NCBI RefSeq assembly: GCF_001938985.1
Contig: NZ_MKIN01000019.1
Coordinates: 124,001-188,000 of the forward strand
Direction: 5' to 3'
Length of the DNA stretch: 64,000 nucleotides
DNA from: Gillisella taibaishanensis
GTDB taxonomy: Bacteria > Pseudomonadota > Alphaproteobacteria > Rhizobiales > Rhizobiaceae
The notes under the pieces were generated by a model that saw only the letters and a program-made list of their open reading frames with translations, had not been told where the DNA came from and made no database searches. Shown here one piece after another: positions 28,051-36,294 of the stretch. The translations under genes and the position numbers were made by a program. The number at the start of each line of letters is the position of its first letter. The first letter of the stretch is position 1.

Positions 28051-28128
28051 GCTGACAGTAAGCTGAATAGCGTCGTCGCTAACCCTCGTGGATCGCCTGG
28101 CAATTGCGGACTTCAGCTTGATGTCAGC
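28051..28128. promoter_or_regulatory. Inverted pair of tandem CTGA repeats in the PepSY / two-component control region
   Basis: GCTGACAGTAAGCTGAA at 28051-28067 (plus) and GCTGACATCAAGCTGAA on the minus strand at 28128-28112 match at 15 of 17 positions. Each holds CTGAC and CTGAA 11 bases apart, the geometry of OmpR/PhoB-family dimer sites. One copy points toward each divergent gene. A third copy is at 7311-7328. The best candidate binder is the response regulator encoded at 28200. Confidence 0.6.
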
Positions 28129-28199
28129 AACGCAGCCGAAGGCTTTTTAGAAGAGAATGCACAGGCATGCGCCCGTTTGCTGGCGTGATCGGAGAACAC

Positions 28200-28862
28200 A
28201 TGCGAGTTTTGCTGATAGAAGACGACACCGTTCTAGGCCAGGCGATCCGCGATCATGTCGCCGGCGCCAACCACGCGGTAGACTGGATGCAGAACCTGCA
28301 GGATGGCGAAGCCTGCACCCGGGCGGTTGGCTATGGCCTGATTCTGCTCGATTTGCGCCTGCCGGATGGAAGCGGCATCGATTTCTTAAAGCGGTTGCGC
28401 GAGCGCGGCGACGTTACCCCGGTCATCATTCTGACCGCCCATGACCAGATTTCCGATCGGATTGAAGGCCTCAATTCCGGTGCAGACGATTATCTCGTCA
28501 AGCCCTTCAATCTCGATGAGCTGACGGCGCGAATGCTTGCTGTTGCCCGGCGTTACGCTGCAAAGCCCAACCCCGTGATCCGGCTCGGTGCACTGGAAAT
28601 CAATCCAGCAGAGCGGCGGATTATGGACGGGACGGACGCGATCATACTCTCCAGCCGCGAATGGGCAGTACTCGATACGCTGCTCGCTCGGCCCGGTGCT
28701 GTCGTGTCCAAGGCTCGGATTGAGGAGGCGCTCTATGCCTTTGGCTCCGAAATCGAGAGCAATACAGTTGAAGTCTATGTTAGCAGGTTGCGCAAGAAGA
28801 TTGGCAAGGACCGGCTGCTGACAATCCGGGGCGTCGGTTACTCCATCGGAGGTGCGGCATGA
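28200..28862 (+). CDS. OmpR-family response regulator
   Basis: 220 residues from ATG 28200, preceded by GGAGAACAC. The receiver domain (1-115) has the acidic pair DD at 10-11, the phospho-acceptor Asp51 in LILLDLRLPDG, the conserved Thr in ILTAHD and Lys in DYLVKPF. The C-terminal winged helix (about 125-220) contains SSREWAVLDTLLARPGAVVSKARIEEALYA and NTVEVYVSRLRKKIG, typical OmpR/PhoB DNA-binding elements; closest in style to QseB/PmrA. It is translationally coupled to the kinase gene by an ATGA overlap. Confidence 0.94.
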   Translation: MRVLLIEDDTVLGQAIRDHVAGANHAVDWMQNLQDGEACTRAVGYGLILLDLRLPDGSGIDFLKRLRERGDVTPVIILTAHDQISDRIEGLNSGADDYLVKPFNLDELTARMLAVARRYAAKPNPVIRLGALEINPAERRIMDGTDAIILSSREWAVLDTLLARPGAVVSKARIEEALYAFGSEIESNTVEVYVSRLRKKIGKDRLLTIRGVGYSIGGAA

Positions 28863-30211
28863 GTGGCAATGCGAAGTCTGTCTCCATCGGGCCGATGCCA
28901 AGCATAACCCGGCGCCTGCTGCTTTGGCTTTCAGCTGTCATCACTGTGCTCTGGCTGGTGGCTGCGGCTTGCGGCGCCATCGTCATGCAGACCGAATTCG
29001 GTGAGATTTTCGATAGCGCCCTGCAGGAAACCGGCGACCGGTTACTGCCGCTGGTGGTCGATGACATCATGCAGCGCGACCCACTGCAAAGTCCGATGCA
29101 GATCTTGAGCGCCATCAACCCGGATTCCGATGGCTATCTGATCTATCAAGTGCGGGATGGAAGTGGCCGCGTGCTGATGCATTCCCATGCAGAGGCGGCG
29201 GCACCTCTCCCGGCTCCGCTTACCCCCGGATTCTGGCAGAATGACAAATATCGCATTTACACGACCACCGCCGTTAGCAATTCCATTGTAGTGCAGGTCG
29301 CCGATTCCATGGTTCACCGGCATTTATCGGCCTTAGAAGCCGGACTTGCTATGTTGCTTCCCGTCATCGGGCTTGTGCCGATTTGCGTGATTGCCGCCTG
29401 GCTGATCATCCGCCGCTCCCTGACGCCGGTTGAGCACTTTCGTCAGGAGATCAGCGAGAAGGACCATGGCAACCTCGCCGAAATCGATCTGACACCTCTG
29501 CCTAAGGAATTGCAGCCGATTGGTCGCTCCGTCAATCTTCTGCTGAACCGACTGCGTTCGGCGCTCGATGCAGAGCGTGAATTTACCGCCAATAGCGCCC
29601 ATGAGTTGCGCACCCCAATAGCAGGCGCTCTTGCCCAGACGCAATTGCTGCTCGCCAGATTGCAAGAGCCTGACGCCCGTGCCCGGGCAATACAGGTGGA
29701 AACCTCGCTGCAAAAACTGGCGAGCCTATCGGAAAAGCTACTGCAGCTGTCGCGCGCCGAGGCAGGCATTGGCTCGACCGACGCGCCAGTCGATCTCGTG
29801 CCGGTTTTGGATCTCGTAGTCGAGGATTTTCAGCGTTCAGGCGCGCGGTCGCTCGTCTATGACCGCCCGCTGGAGGTCAGCCTTCCCCGTGCAGTAAGCG
29901 AGGATGCCTTCGCAATCGTCGTGCGCAATATGATCGAAAATGCCACCCGCCACGGAAGACCAGACGAACCGGTGACCGTTGCTGTCAAGGAAGACGGTAC
30001 GATCAGTGTTGTCAACGGCGCCCCCGTCCTTTCGCCCGAACAGCTGATCATGATCCGCAAGCGGTTCCAGCGGGCGAGCGCCACAACGCCTGGCTCCGGC
30101 CTCGGCCTCTCGATCATTGAACGCTTGGCCGATCAAATGAGCGCACGCTTCGAGATCCTTTCGCCAGCCAGCCATCGCAAGGACGGTTTCGAGGCGCGGC
30201 TGGTCATCTGA
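28859..30211 (+). CDS. Sensor histidine kinase, partner of the adjacent response regulator
   Basis: 450 residues. The first membrane helix is at about 20-40 (LLLWLSAVITVLWLVAAACGAIV); a periplasmic sensor of about 125 residues follows, then the second helix (MLLPVIGLVPICVIAAWLII). A HAMP-like linker leads to the H-box AHELRTPIAGALAQ and the ATPase domain with N-box NMIENATRHG and G-box GSGLGLSIIERLADQ. The periplasmic part has the QseC/PmrB-like pattern and no recognisable ligand pocket. The divergent PepSY protein is a plausible periplasmic modulator. The gene ends 22 bases before the convergent beta-glucosidase gene. Confidence 0.93.
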   Translation: MSGNAKSVSIGPMPSITRRLLLWLSAVITVLWLVAAACGAIVMQTEFGEIFDSALQETGDRLLPLVVDDIMQRDPLQSPMQILSAINPDSDGYLIYQVRDGSGRVLMHSHAEAAAPLPAPLTPGFWQNDKYRIYTTTAVSNSIVVQVADSMVHRHLSALEAGLAMLLPVIGLVPICVIAAWLIIRRSLTPVEHFRQEISEKDHGNLAEIDLTPLPKELQPIGRSVNLLLNRLRSALDAEREFTANSAHELRTPIAGALAQTQLLLARLQEPDARARAIQVETSLQKLASLSEKLLQLSRAEAGIGSTDAPVDLVPVLDLVVEDFQRSGARSLVYDRPLEVSLPRAVSEDAFAIVVRNMIENATRHGRPDEPVTVAVKEDGTISVVNGAPVLSPEQLIMIRKRFQRASATTPGSGLGLSIIERLADQMSARFEILSPASHRKDGFEARLVI

Positions 30212-30233
30212 CCAGCCGCCATTCATCGACCCG

Positions 30234-32711
30234 TCAGATCGTGCGGTCGTCCACTGCGCCGCGCCATTCCTGCGGCAGTTCTATGTCGATCGTGCTGCGA
30301 CGGTCTTGCGCATGGCTGCCGATCACCAGGCGGTAGCGGCCGGGAAGAGAGCGGAAAGCGCCGAGTTCCACGTCGTAGTAACTCAGGTCACGAGGTGTTA
30401 TCGATAGGCTCACCGTGCCACTCTCACCAGACTGCAAAGCAATCTTCGCGAACGCCCGCAATTCTTTCACCGGTCGTTCAATGTCCGAAGCCGTCGGCTC
30501 GACGTAAAGCTGTATGACGTCCGCACCCGCACGGGCTCCAGTATTGGCGACGCGAACACTGACTTCGATGCCACTATCCGCCATAATGGTGGTGCTCGCC
30601 TCGGCGGCATCCAAGCGGAAGCTGGTATAGCCAAGTCCGAAACCGAATGGAAACAGTGGTTCTACGCCGCGTGCATCATGATGGCGGTAACCGACGAACA
30701 CGCTTTCCGCGTAGCGAACATGACCATCCTTGCCGGGGTAGACAGAGGGATCGCCGGTGATCGCAGCATTGTCCGTCAACCTCCTCGGGAATGTCTGCGG
30801 CAGCCGGCCTCCCGGTTCCTGGTCGCCTAACAGCAAATCGGCAACGACATGGCCGAGTTCCTGACCGGGATACCAGACCTGTAGAACCGCCCTCACCTTA
30901 TCCAGCCAGGGCATTTCCACCGGCCCGCCGGTCTGCAGAACGACGATGCAGTTAGGGTTGGCGGCGCTGACGCGTTCGATCAACTCTTCCTGGCGCCCTG
31001 GTAGGCGCATATCGGGCAGGTCTTGACCTTCAGTATCCCATTGGCCGTTACGTCCGACGAAGACCAGCGCGACATCGGCCGCACGGGCTGTGTCCACAGC
31101 CTCCTGAATGGCCTCATCGCCCAGAACCTTCTCGACACCGAACCGGATTGCGGTGAGGTTGATGCCATAGTCGGCCGGCGGTGGGGACAGATATTCGACG
31201 GTGATCGTGTAGCTGCGGCCCGCTCGGAGATCGCGTACCTCTCGGATTTCGCTGTTGGCGGTGCCGAAGAAATTCTCACCCTTCGTCCAATCTGTCGCTC
31301 CGTCGATCACCAGTTCGCCATCGACATACAGCTTTGCAAGACCTGCATTGGTCATGCCGAAAAAATGCTGTCCGTTTTCTTTGGGAGTAAAAGCGCCGGT
31401 CATGCGCACCGAAAAATCTTTCAGCGACAGCTCGGATGACGGCAGATCGAACCAGAAGAATTCCCCATTCTGCTCGGTCACCACAATCACCGGCTCACCT
31501 TGGCATCCAACGCCCTTGTAGTAGCGGGCTTCGACAGCCCCTTCGAACAACTGCGCCAACCGACCATTGCTGCACCCGACTGCATGGGCAATGTCTGCCG
31601 TGCCCTGCAGCGCCGCCCGCAAGCCATCCAGCGGACTTATGGTATAATGCGCGTTGATCTGGGCGCTGCCGCCGCCCATTACCCGCGCCTGGGCTGAATT
31701 GGGTCCGATGACAGCAACTCGACGAAGACCGGACTTCGCCAGCGGCAGAACATCGTCTTCGTTTTTCAGCAGAACCGCGCCTTCTGCACCGAGCCTGCGG
31801 ATCAGCGCTCGGTCCTGCGGCAGATCGTGCGCATGTTCCGATAGATCCGGTGCCGCGTCGAAGGCGCCGACGCGCTGCAGTAGGGTCAGGATACGGCCGG
31901 CCGCAGCCCTAACCGTTCCGGGATCTACCTGGCCCTGCCGCACAGCTTCGACCAGCTTGGCTCCTCGGTCGCGGCTGGGGCCTGGCATCTCAAGGTCGAG
32001 CCCGGCATTGACCGTTTCGGCGGTGGAATGCGAGCCGAACCAATCGGACATGACGATGCCATCAAAGCCCCATTGCTCGCGAAGAACCTGGGTCAACAGC
32101 CAGCTATGCTCACTGGTATAGGTCCCGTTCAAGCGATTGTAGGAGGACATGACTGCCATGACCCCCGCCTTTTTTACCGCCTGCTCGAATGGTGGCAGAT
32201 AGATTTCCCGCAATGCTCGCTCGTCGATATCAGAAGACATCGTCTGCCGCTCGATCTCGGATTCGTTGCCGGCAAAATGTTTGATGGCGGCGGCCACACC
32301 TTGGCTCTGGACGCCCTTGATGTAGGCGACGGCGAGACTTGCCGTCAGCATTGGATCTTCCGAATAACATTCAAAATTGCGCCCGTTCAGGCCCGACCGA
32401 TGGATATTGACGGTTGGAGCCAGGAGAACGCTGGCGCCTTTGCTCTTCACTTGCCCGGCAAGCGACACGCCCATTTCCGCGACAAGATCAGGATTCCAGG
32501 TTGCTCCAAGCGCGATCGCGACCGGATAGCAGGTCGCCTTGACGCCTCCGACCAGTGAACCGCCGCCACGGGCTCCGTTCGGGCCATCAGTCACTTTGAT
32601 CTTCGGGATATTAAGCCTGTCGATGGCAACAGTCGTCCAAAAATCTTCCCCTGCGAGCAATGAGACCTGCTCCTCCAGGCTCATGAGATCGAGCATTGCT
32701 TCAATATTCAT
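30234..32711 (-). CDS. Beta-glucosidase, glycoside hydrolase family 3, with PA14 insert
   Basis: 825 residues from ATG 32711, with ribosome-binding site GGAGGAG. The order is a GH3 N-terminal barrel (about 1-300) with the nucleophile motif GIVMSDWFG, a GH3 C-terminal domain split by a PA14 carbohydrate-binding module at about residues 395-530 (FFGMTNAGLAKLYVDGELVIDG), and a C-terminal fibronectin-III-like domain (VRVANTGARAGADVIQLYVE). There is no signal peptide, so the enzyme is probably cytoplasmic and hydrolyses imported beta-glucosides. This architecture is standard for BglB-like rhizobial enzymes. It is divergent from a TetR gene, which may control it; no sugar transporter is adjacent. 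Confidence 0.94.
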   Translation of the reverse strand: MNIEAMLDLMSLEEQVSLLAGEDFWTTVAIDRLNIPKIKVTDGPNGARGGGSLVGGVKATCYPVAIALGATWNPDLVAEMGVSLAGQVKSKGASVLLAPTVNIHRSGLNGRNFECYSEDPMLTASLAVAYIKGVQSQGVAAAIKHFAGNESEIERQTMSSDIDERALREIYLPPFEQAVKKAGVMAVMSSYNRLNGTYTSEHSWLLTQVLREQWGFDGIVMSDWFGSHSTAETVNAGLDLEMPGPSRDRGAKLVEAVRQGQVDPGTVRAAAGRILTLLQRVGAFDAAPDLSEHAHDLPQDRALIRRLGAEGAVLLKNEDDVLPLAKSGLRRVAVIGPNSAQARVMGGGSAQINAHYTISPLDGLRAALQGTADIAHAVGCSNGRLAQLFEGAVEARYYKGVGCQGEPVIVVTEQNGEFFWFDLPSSELSLKDFSVRMTGAFTPKENGQHFFGMTNAGLAKLYVDGELVIDGATDWTKGENFFGTANSEIREVRDLRAGRSYTITVEYLSPPPADYGINLTAIRFGVEKVLGDEAIQEAVDTARAADVALVFVGRNGQWDTEGQDLPDMRLPGRQEELIERVSAANPNCIVVLQTGGPVEMPWLDKVRAVLQVWYPGQELGHVVADLLLGDQEPGGRLPQTFPRRLTDNAAITGDPSVYPGKDGHVRYAESVFVGYRHHDARGVEPLFPFGFGLGYTSFRLDAAEASTTIMADSGIEVSVRVANTGARAGADVIQLYVEPTASDIERPVKELRAFAKIALQSGESGTVSLSITPRDLSYYDVELGAFRSLPGRYRLVIGSHAQDRRSTIDIELPQEWRGAVDDRTI

Positions 32712-32806
32712 TGGCTCCTCCAAAATTGCTTACAGAGCTAGTCGTGACAAAGGGCGGGCTGCCTGTCACGGACGATTTTCCTTCCCCAGGATTAGCTCAT
32801 CATCAA

Positions 32807-32830
32807 TAAACCTACTGACTAATCGGTTTA
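32807..32830. promoter_or_regulatory. Candidate TetR operator between beta-glucosidase and tetR-like genes
   Basis: The outer arms TAAACC (32807-32812) and GGTTTA (32825-32830) are perfect inverted repeats. Inside them, ACTGACTAATCGGT at 32814-32827 is itself palindromic at 10 of 14 positions, of the ACnGACnnnTCnGT style seen for TetR-family sites. It lies 96 bases upstream of one start and 97 bases upstream of the other. Confidence 0.5.
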
Positions 32831-32927
32831 ATTTAAGCCTGCAAGTGACTGAAGTGCACTTGACGTCATTTCAGCATCTCGCCATTAACCGGAGATGCGA
32901 GCCCGAAGGAGGAGACGGTGTGCGCCT

Positions 32928-33587
32928 ATGACTGAGGAGATTCCACCAGGGCTTGACTATGGGTCGGGCGATGAGCCGACCATTCGCCGCCGCAACTCAA
33001 CGAAGGGCGCGGCGCGGCGTGAGGCTATTTTGCAAGCGGCATTGGCGCGGTTCGCATCCGATGGCTATCAGAATGCGGCAATCGCTGACATCGCTCAGGA
33101 TGTCGGCCTGACGCTTCCCGGGTTATTGCATTACTTTCCAACGAAGGTAGATCTGCTTTTAACCATACTGGAACGGCGAGATCGCTCTGCCTCCACGATG
33201 CTCAAGGACGATAATCCGCACTGGCGCGACTTTTTGGCCCTTTTGGTCGATGTCACCCGTCAGAATATGGAAACGGACGGCGTGGTGCGGGCGTTTGCAA
33301 TCCTCAATGCGGAAAGCCTCTTGAACGGCCATCCTGCGCAGACGTGGTTCCACAAGCGCAGCCTGCGATTCCGTCACGAACTCGCCTCTTCCTTCGCACG
33401 GGGCATGCTGGCGCATGAACTCAGCCCGGATATCGACCCGCAAGCGCTGGCAACCGAAATCATCGGGTTGATGGACGGCTTGCAAATGATCTGGCTGCGA
33501 CTTGCTGAAAGCACTGACATGCACGCGATCTTCTCGGACTATGTTGCCCGGCTGATCCGCTCGATCGAGATCGATGCAGGCCGGTGA
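32928..33587 (+). CDS. TetR-family regulator
   Basis: 219 residues from ATG 32928; AGGAGG lies 13 bases upstream, a rather long spacing. The N-terminal helix-turn-helix is ILQAALARFASDGYQNAAIADIAQDVGLTLPGLLHYFPTKVDLLLTILERRD (about residues 34-85). The ligand domain is all helical and of the TetR_C_6/BetI-like type by appearance. Divergent orientation to the GH3 gene and the palindrome between them suggest it represses beta-glucosidase and itself. Confidence 0.9.
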   Translation: MTEEIPPGLDYGSGDEPTIRRRNSTKGAARREAILQAALARFASDGYQNAAIADIAQDVGLTLPGLLHYFPTKVDLLLTILERRDRSASTMLKDDNPHWRDFLALLVDVTRQNMETDGVVRAFAILNAESLLNGHPAQTWFHKRSLRFRHELASSFARGMLAHELSPDIDPQALATEIIGLMDGLQMIWLRLAESTDMHAIFSDYVARLIRSIEIDAGR

Positions 33588-33825
33588 CCGGTCGTCGGCA
33601 CGGATTTGGAAGGGTCCGTTTCACCGCATCTACATCGGCTGGAAACCTGCGACATTTCAGTGCGTTTAGGCGTGTCTTCACGAAGACGTAATGCGTCTTG
33701 ATCGTGGGGCTGCTTTTCATCGCACCTTTACTCTCGATCTTTGACATCAGGGTGCTTATGTCTGGGCATCGACCTAGGAGACGCCATGCGCGCCTCTTCG
33801 CCCGTATTTTAAGAGGTGAATAATC

Positions 33826-34209
33826 GTGACCGATTTGGAAGAGCCGAAAGGCGAACTGACATTGCGGACCCTGGCCATGCCGGCCGATACCAATCCCGCT
33901 GGCGATATTTTCGGCGGCTGGGTGCTGGCGCAGATGGATGCGGCGGCGGGTATTCGCTCCTCCGAGCGGGCAAAGGGCCGCACGGTGACGGCAGCGGTCA
34001 AGGAAGTCAGCTTCAAGCGCCCGGTCAAGGTTGGCGATACCGTCTGTATCTATACATCGGTCGAGCAGGTCGGGCGTACATCCATGATGCTTTATGTCGA
34101 ATGCTGGGTTCGGCGGCAATTTTCACAAGAGCGTCAGAAAGTTACAGACGCTCATTTCATCATGGTGGCCCTGGATGGTGCGGGCTCCCCGCGCGTCGTT
34201 GATCCATGA
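33826..34209 (+). CDS. Acyl-CoA thioesterase, YciA-like hotdog protein
   Basis: 127 residues from a GTG start with AAGAGGTG upstream. A single hotdog domain with the family block PADTNPAGDIFGGWVLAQMDAAAGI, including the catalytic-type Asp in NPAGDIFGGW, and VKEVSFKRPVKVGDTVCIYTSVEQVGRTSM. It should hydrolyse short to medium acyl-CoA thioesters in the cytoplasm. It stands alone, convergent with the cutC operon; the 238 bases upstream contain no clear signals. Confidence 0.92.
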   Translation: MTDLEEPKGELTLRTLAMPADTNPAGDIFGGWVLAQMDAAAGIRSSERAKGRTVTAAVKEVSFKRPVKVGDTVCIYTSVEQVGRTSMMLYVECWVRRQFSQERQKVTDAHFIMVALDGAGSPRVVDP

Positions 34210-34235
34210 TGCTTTGAATTGCAGGCGATAACGGT

Positions 34236-35003
34236 TCACATAGCGTCGCGAAGATCACGGATCGTGAGTGCAAGTTTGCGCACGGCGTCCACGCTGGTCT
34301 GTGATTGCCCACTTCTTTGAAAGCCGAAGGAGACGAGACGTGGAACTTCCTCCATGACGGCGCTACAAGAGGCGTGAAATTCGCGGATGCCAGCCTGCCA
34401 GAAGGATGCAACCAGCTCCGGACGCACACCCCCACCCGGCATGATGGCAATTCGACCGTTTGCCACCTGCACCAGGTTTGTCAGTTGCTCGAGACCTGCG
34501 ATAGCGGACAGAGCGCCACCGGACGTGAGTATACGGCCAAAGCCGAGCGTCACGGCTTGCTCCAGAGCTGCCGCGTGATCTGGGACAAGGTCGAAAGCCC
34601 GGTGCAGAGTTTTTTGAAGCCCAGATGCAGCATCGCACAGTTTCCGCAGCAATTCGCAATCCAACTGCCCGTCTGGCAGGCAAGCGCCTAGCACCACACC
34701 AGCAAGGCGGGTCTCACGGGCGGCGGCGATATCTGCGGCCATGACAGCTGCTTCCTCGCCTGAGAAGACGAAGCTGCCTGAGCGTGGGCGGATCATCGCA
34801 TAGACCGGGATCGGCGCCTGAGCTGCCGCACGCATCAATCCATGGGAAGGAGTCAGGCCACCGCAATCGAGGGCCGCACACAGTTCCACCCGGTCGGCAC
34901 CGCCAGCTATTGCCGCCTCGAGCCCCGCGACATTGTCAACGCAGACTTCCAGCACTGTCTGCGGCGCAGGTCCCAAGGATTTCCCATTCATCTCGTTCCC
35001 CAT
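34236..35003 (-). CDS. cutC: CutC family protein
   Basis: 255 residues; a TIM-barrel CutC domain fills the protein: LEVCVDNVAGLEAAIAGGADRVELCAALDCGGLTPSHG at the N-terminus, PVYAMIRPRSGSFVFS, KTLHRAFDLVPD and RILTSGGALSAIAGLEQL. The family is named for copper homeostasis in E. coli, but that role is disputed. Here it is the last gene of a seven-gene sugar and peptide catabolic operon, three bases after the MFS gene, with no copper genes nearby. A role in amino-sugar or glycoside metabolism is therefore more likely by context. A second ATG at 34991 is an alternative start. Confidence 0.92.
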   Translation of the reverse strand: MGNEMNGKSLGPAPQTVLEVCVDNVAGLEAAIAGGADRVELCAALDCGGLTPSHGLMRAAAQAPIPVYAMIRPRSGSFVFSGEEAAVMAADIAAARETRLAGVVLGACLPDGQLDCELLRKLCDAASGLQKTLHRAFDLVPDHAAALEQAVTLGFGRILTSGGALSAIAGLEQLTNLVQVANGRIAIMPGGGVRPELVASFWQAGIREFHASCSAVMEEVPRLVSFGFQRSGQSQTSVDAVRKLALTIRDLRDAM

Positions 35004-35006
35004 GTC

Positions 35007-36218
35007 TTATCCACGCCGCCACTTCAAGGCATGCGGCTTTTCCAGCACCAAAAGCAAGATGATCCCGCCGAAGCCAGCAACGGCGCCTAAAAGGGCAGTT
35101 CCGGAATAGTTACTGACCCCGGTGCCAAAGGCAAACAGCAGCGAGTTCAAGCCGCCGCTCAGGAAAATATTGACGGCGATCAGCGAGCTGCCGAGGCCGG
35201 CCCGGTCAGCAATCAGGTTTTGCAGATAGGTGATCGGTACGCTGATGATCGCAGCTGCACCCAGACCGGCGACGAGCGACAGCAGAAACACATGTTCCGG
35301 CCGCGACGCCAGTCCGAGACCAAAGAGATAGGCGCAATAGATCAGCCCGCCCACCGTCAGCGTCGCGACGCTGGATGTCTTGCGCTCGACATAGCCCCAG
35401 AACAGGATGAAGACGATCTCCAGAAAGGCAACAATACCAACGACAATGCCGACATCTGCTGTGGTGCCATGCGCCGGACCAGTCATGACAAGCGGCAGCA
35501 CCACACCGTTCATCTGCAGCATAGCGGTGATCAGCCCGATGGCCGTAAGTCGCAGCAGCAGATGTTTTGATAGAATTTTCGATAGCGAAGACAGGAAGGC
35601 AAGATTGGTGGCGGCTTCCGCACGGTTTTCCGCCCTCGGCAGCCAGATTGAAAAGAGGAAAAAGCAGACGACCCCGCCAAGGCTTGCAAACAGGAATGCG
35701 GGTAGCATGCTTTTTTGCCCGGCCAGGAAAAAGCCAACGAGGCCCGGGACGACGACCCAGGATGCGGAGATGACGGCCCTGACGCCGGAATTGACAGCCA
35801 CCAGTTCGCGCACTGGCATGTCTTTGGATGCCGCGCGAACATTGGCAAAAATCAGCGAGTTCAGCGCGTTGTAGACCGGCAACAGCAAGAGCGCGCAGCT
35901 GACGAAGACAATCTGCTCCGGCACGACGAAGACAAGACCGTAGCCGACAATGCCGAACAGGCTGACGACGATCATCGGCATGCGGAAATGGCCGAGGCGG
36001 TCAGCGAGGATGCCGACGGCGACGCTGGCGACGACATTGACGCAGGACGCGACGAAGATCAGCAGCGAATAATGGGTATCGCTCAGGCCGAGTTCGCGAA
36101 TGCCGATGATCGACATGTAAGGCGCTGTGGTCGCACCTGACAGGCCAAAGAAGAAAATGGCAATGGCGCTGATCCTGATCCCCGGATTGCCGAGGATACT
36201 GGTGATAATGGGCGGCAT
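35007..36218 (-). CDS. MFS transporter, SET-like (sugar efflux type)
   Basis: 403 residues with about twelve membrane helices. The first helix is ISAIAIFFFGLSGATTAPYMSIIGIRELGLS; the loop 2-3 motif is GILADRLGHFRMP. Halves are separated by a short loop near residue 200 (PRAENRAEAATNL). The overall style is that of the SetA/SotB sugar efflux group: an early Ala/Pro-rich helix and FANVRAASKDMPVRELVAVNSGVRA in the centre. It sits between the M81 peptidase and cutC genes, so it may export or import a sugar or peptide related to that pathway. Direction and substrate are not visible. A hairpin lies in the gap before it. Confidence 0.85.
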   Translation of the reverse strand: MPPIITSILGNPGIRISAIAIFFFGLSGATTAPYMSIIGIRELGLSDTHYSLLIFVASCVNVVASVAVGILADRLGHFRMPMIVVSLFGIVGYGLVFVVPEQIVFVSCALLLLPVYNALNSLIFANVRAASKDMPVRELVAVNSGVRAVISASWVVVPGLVGFFLAGQKSMLPAFLFASLGGVVCFFLFSIWLPRAENRAEAATNLAFLSSLSKILSKHLLLRLTAIGLITAMLQMNGVVLPLVMTGPAHGTTADVGIVVGIVAFLEIVFILFWGYVERKTSSVATLTVGGLIYCAYLFGLGLASRPEHVFLLSLVAGLGAAAIISVPITYLQNLIADRAGLGSSLIAVNIFLSGGLNSLLFAFGTGVSNYSGTALLGAVAGFGGIILLLVLEKPHALKWRRG

Positions 36219-36238
36219 GAGCGTTCTGACTAAAGACA

Positions 36239-36261
36239 GGCCTTCGGCAGCGCCGAAGGCC
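36239..36261 (-). terminator. Intercistronic hairpin between M81 peptidase and MFS genes
   Basis: A perfect 10-bp stem GGCCTTCGGC / GCCGAAGGCC with a 3-base loop, without a T-run. It may uncouple the last two genes of the operon from the first five. Confidence 0.65.
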
Positions 36262-36294
36262 TTAGGGGATGATTGAGCGTGCTTTCGCGTGGAC

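Noticed and set aside
27939-28862. Identification of the PepSY/two-component set as FeuN-FeuPQ
   Set aside because: The small protein is divergent from the regulator, and I could not confirm any FeuN-specific sequence feature.
33460-34119. Minus-strand open frame over the TetR end and the thioesterase gene
   Set aside because: It is antisense to the clearly recognisable YciA-like gene and shows no domain; treated as a shadow.
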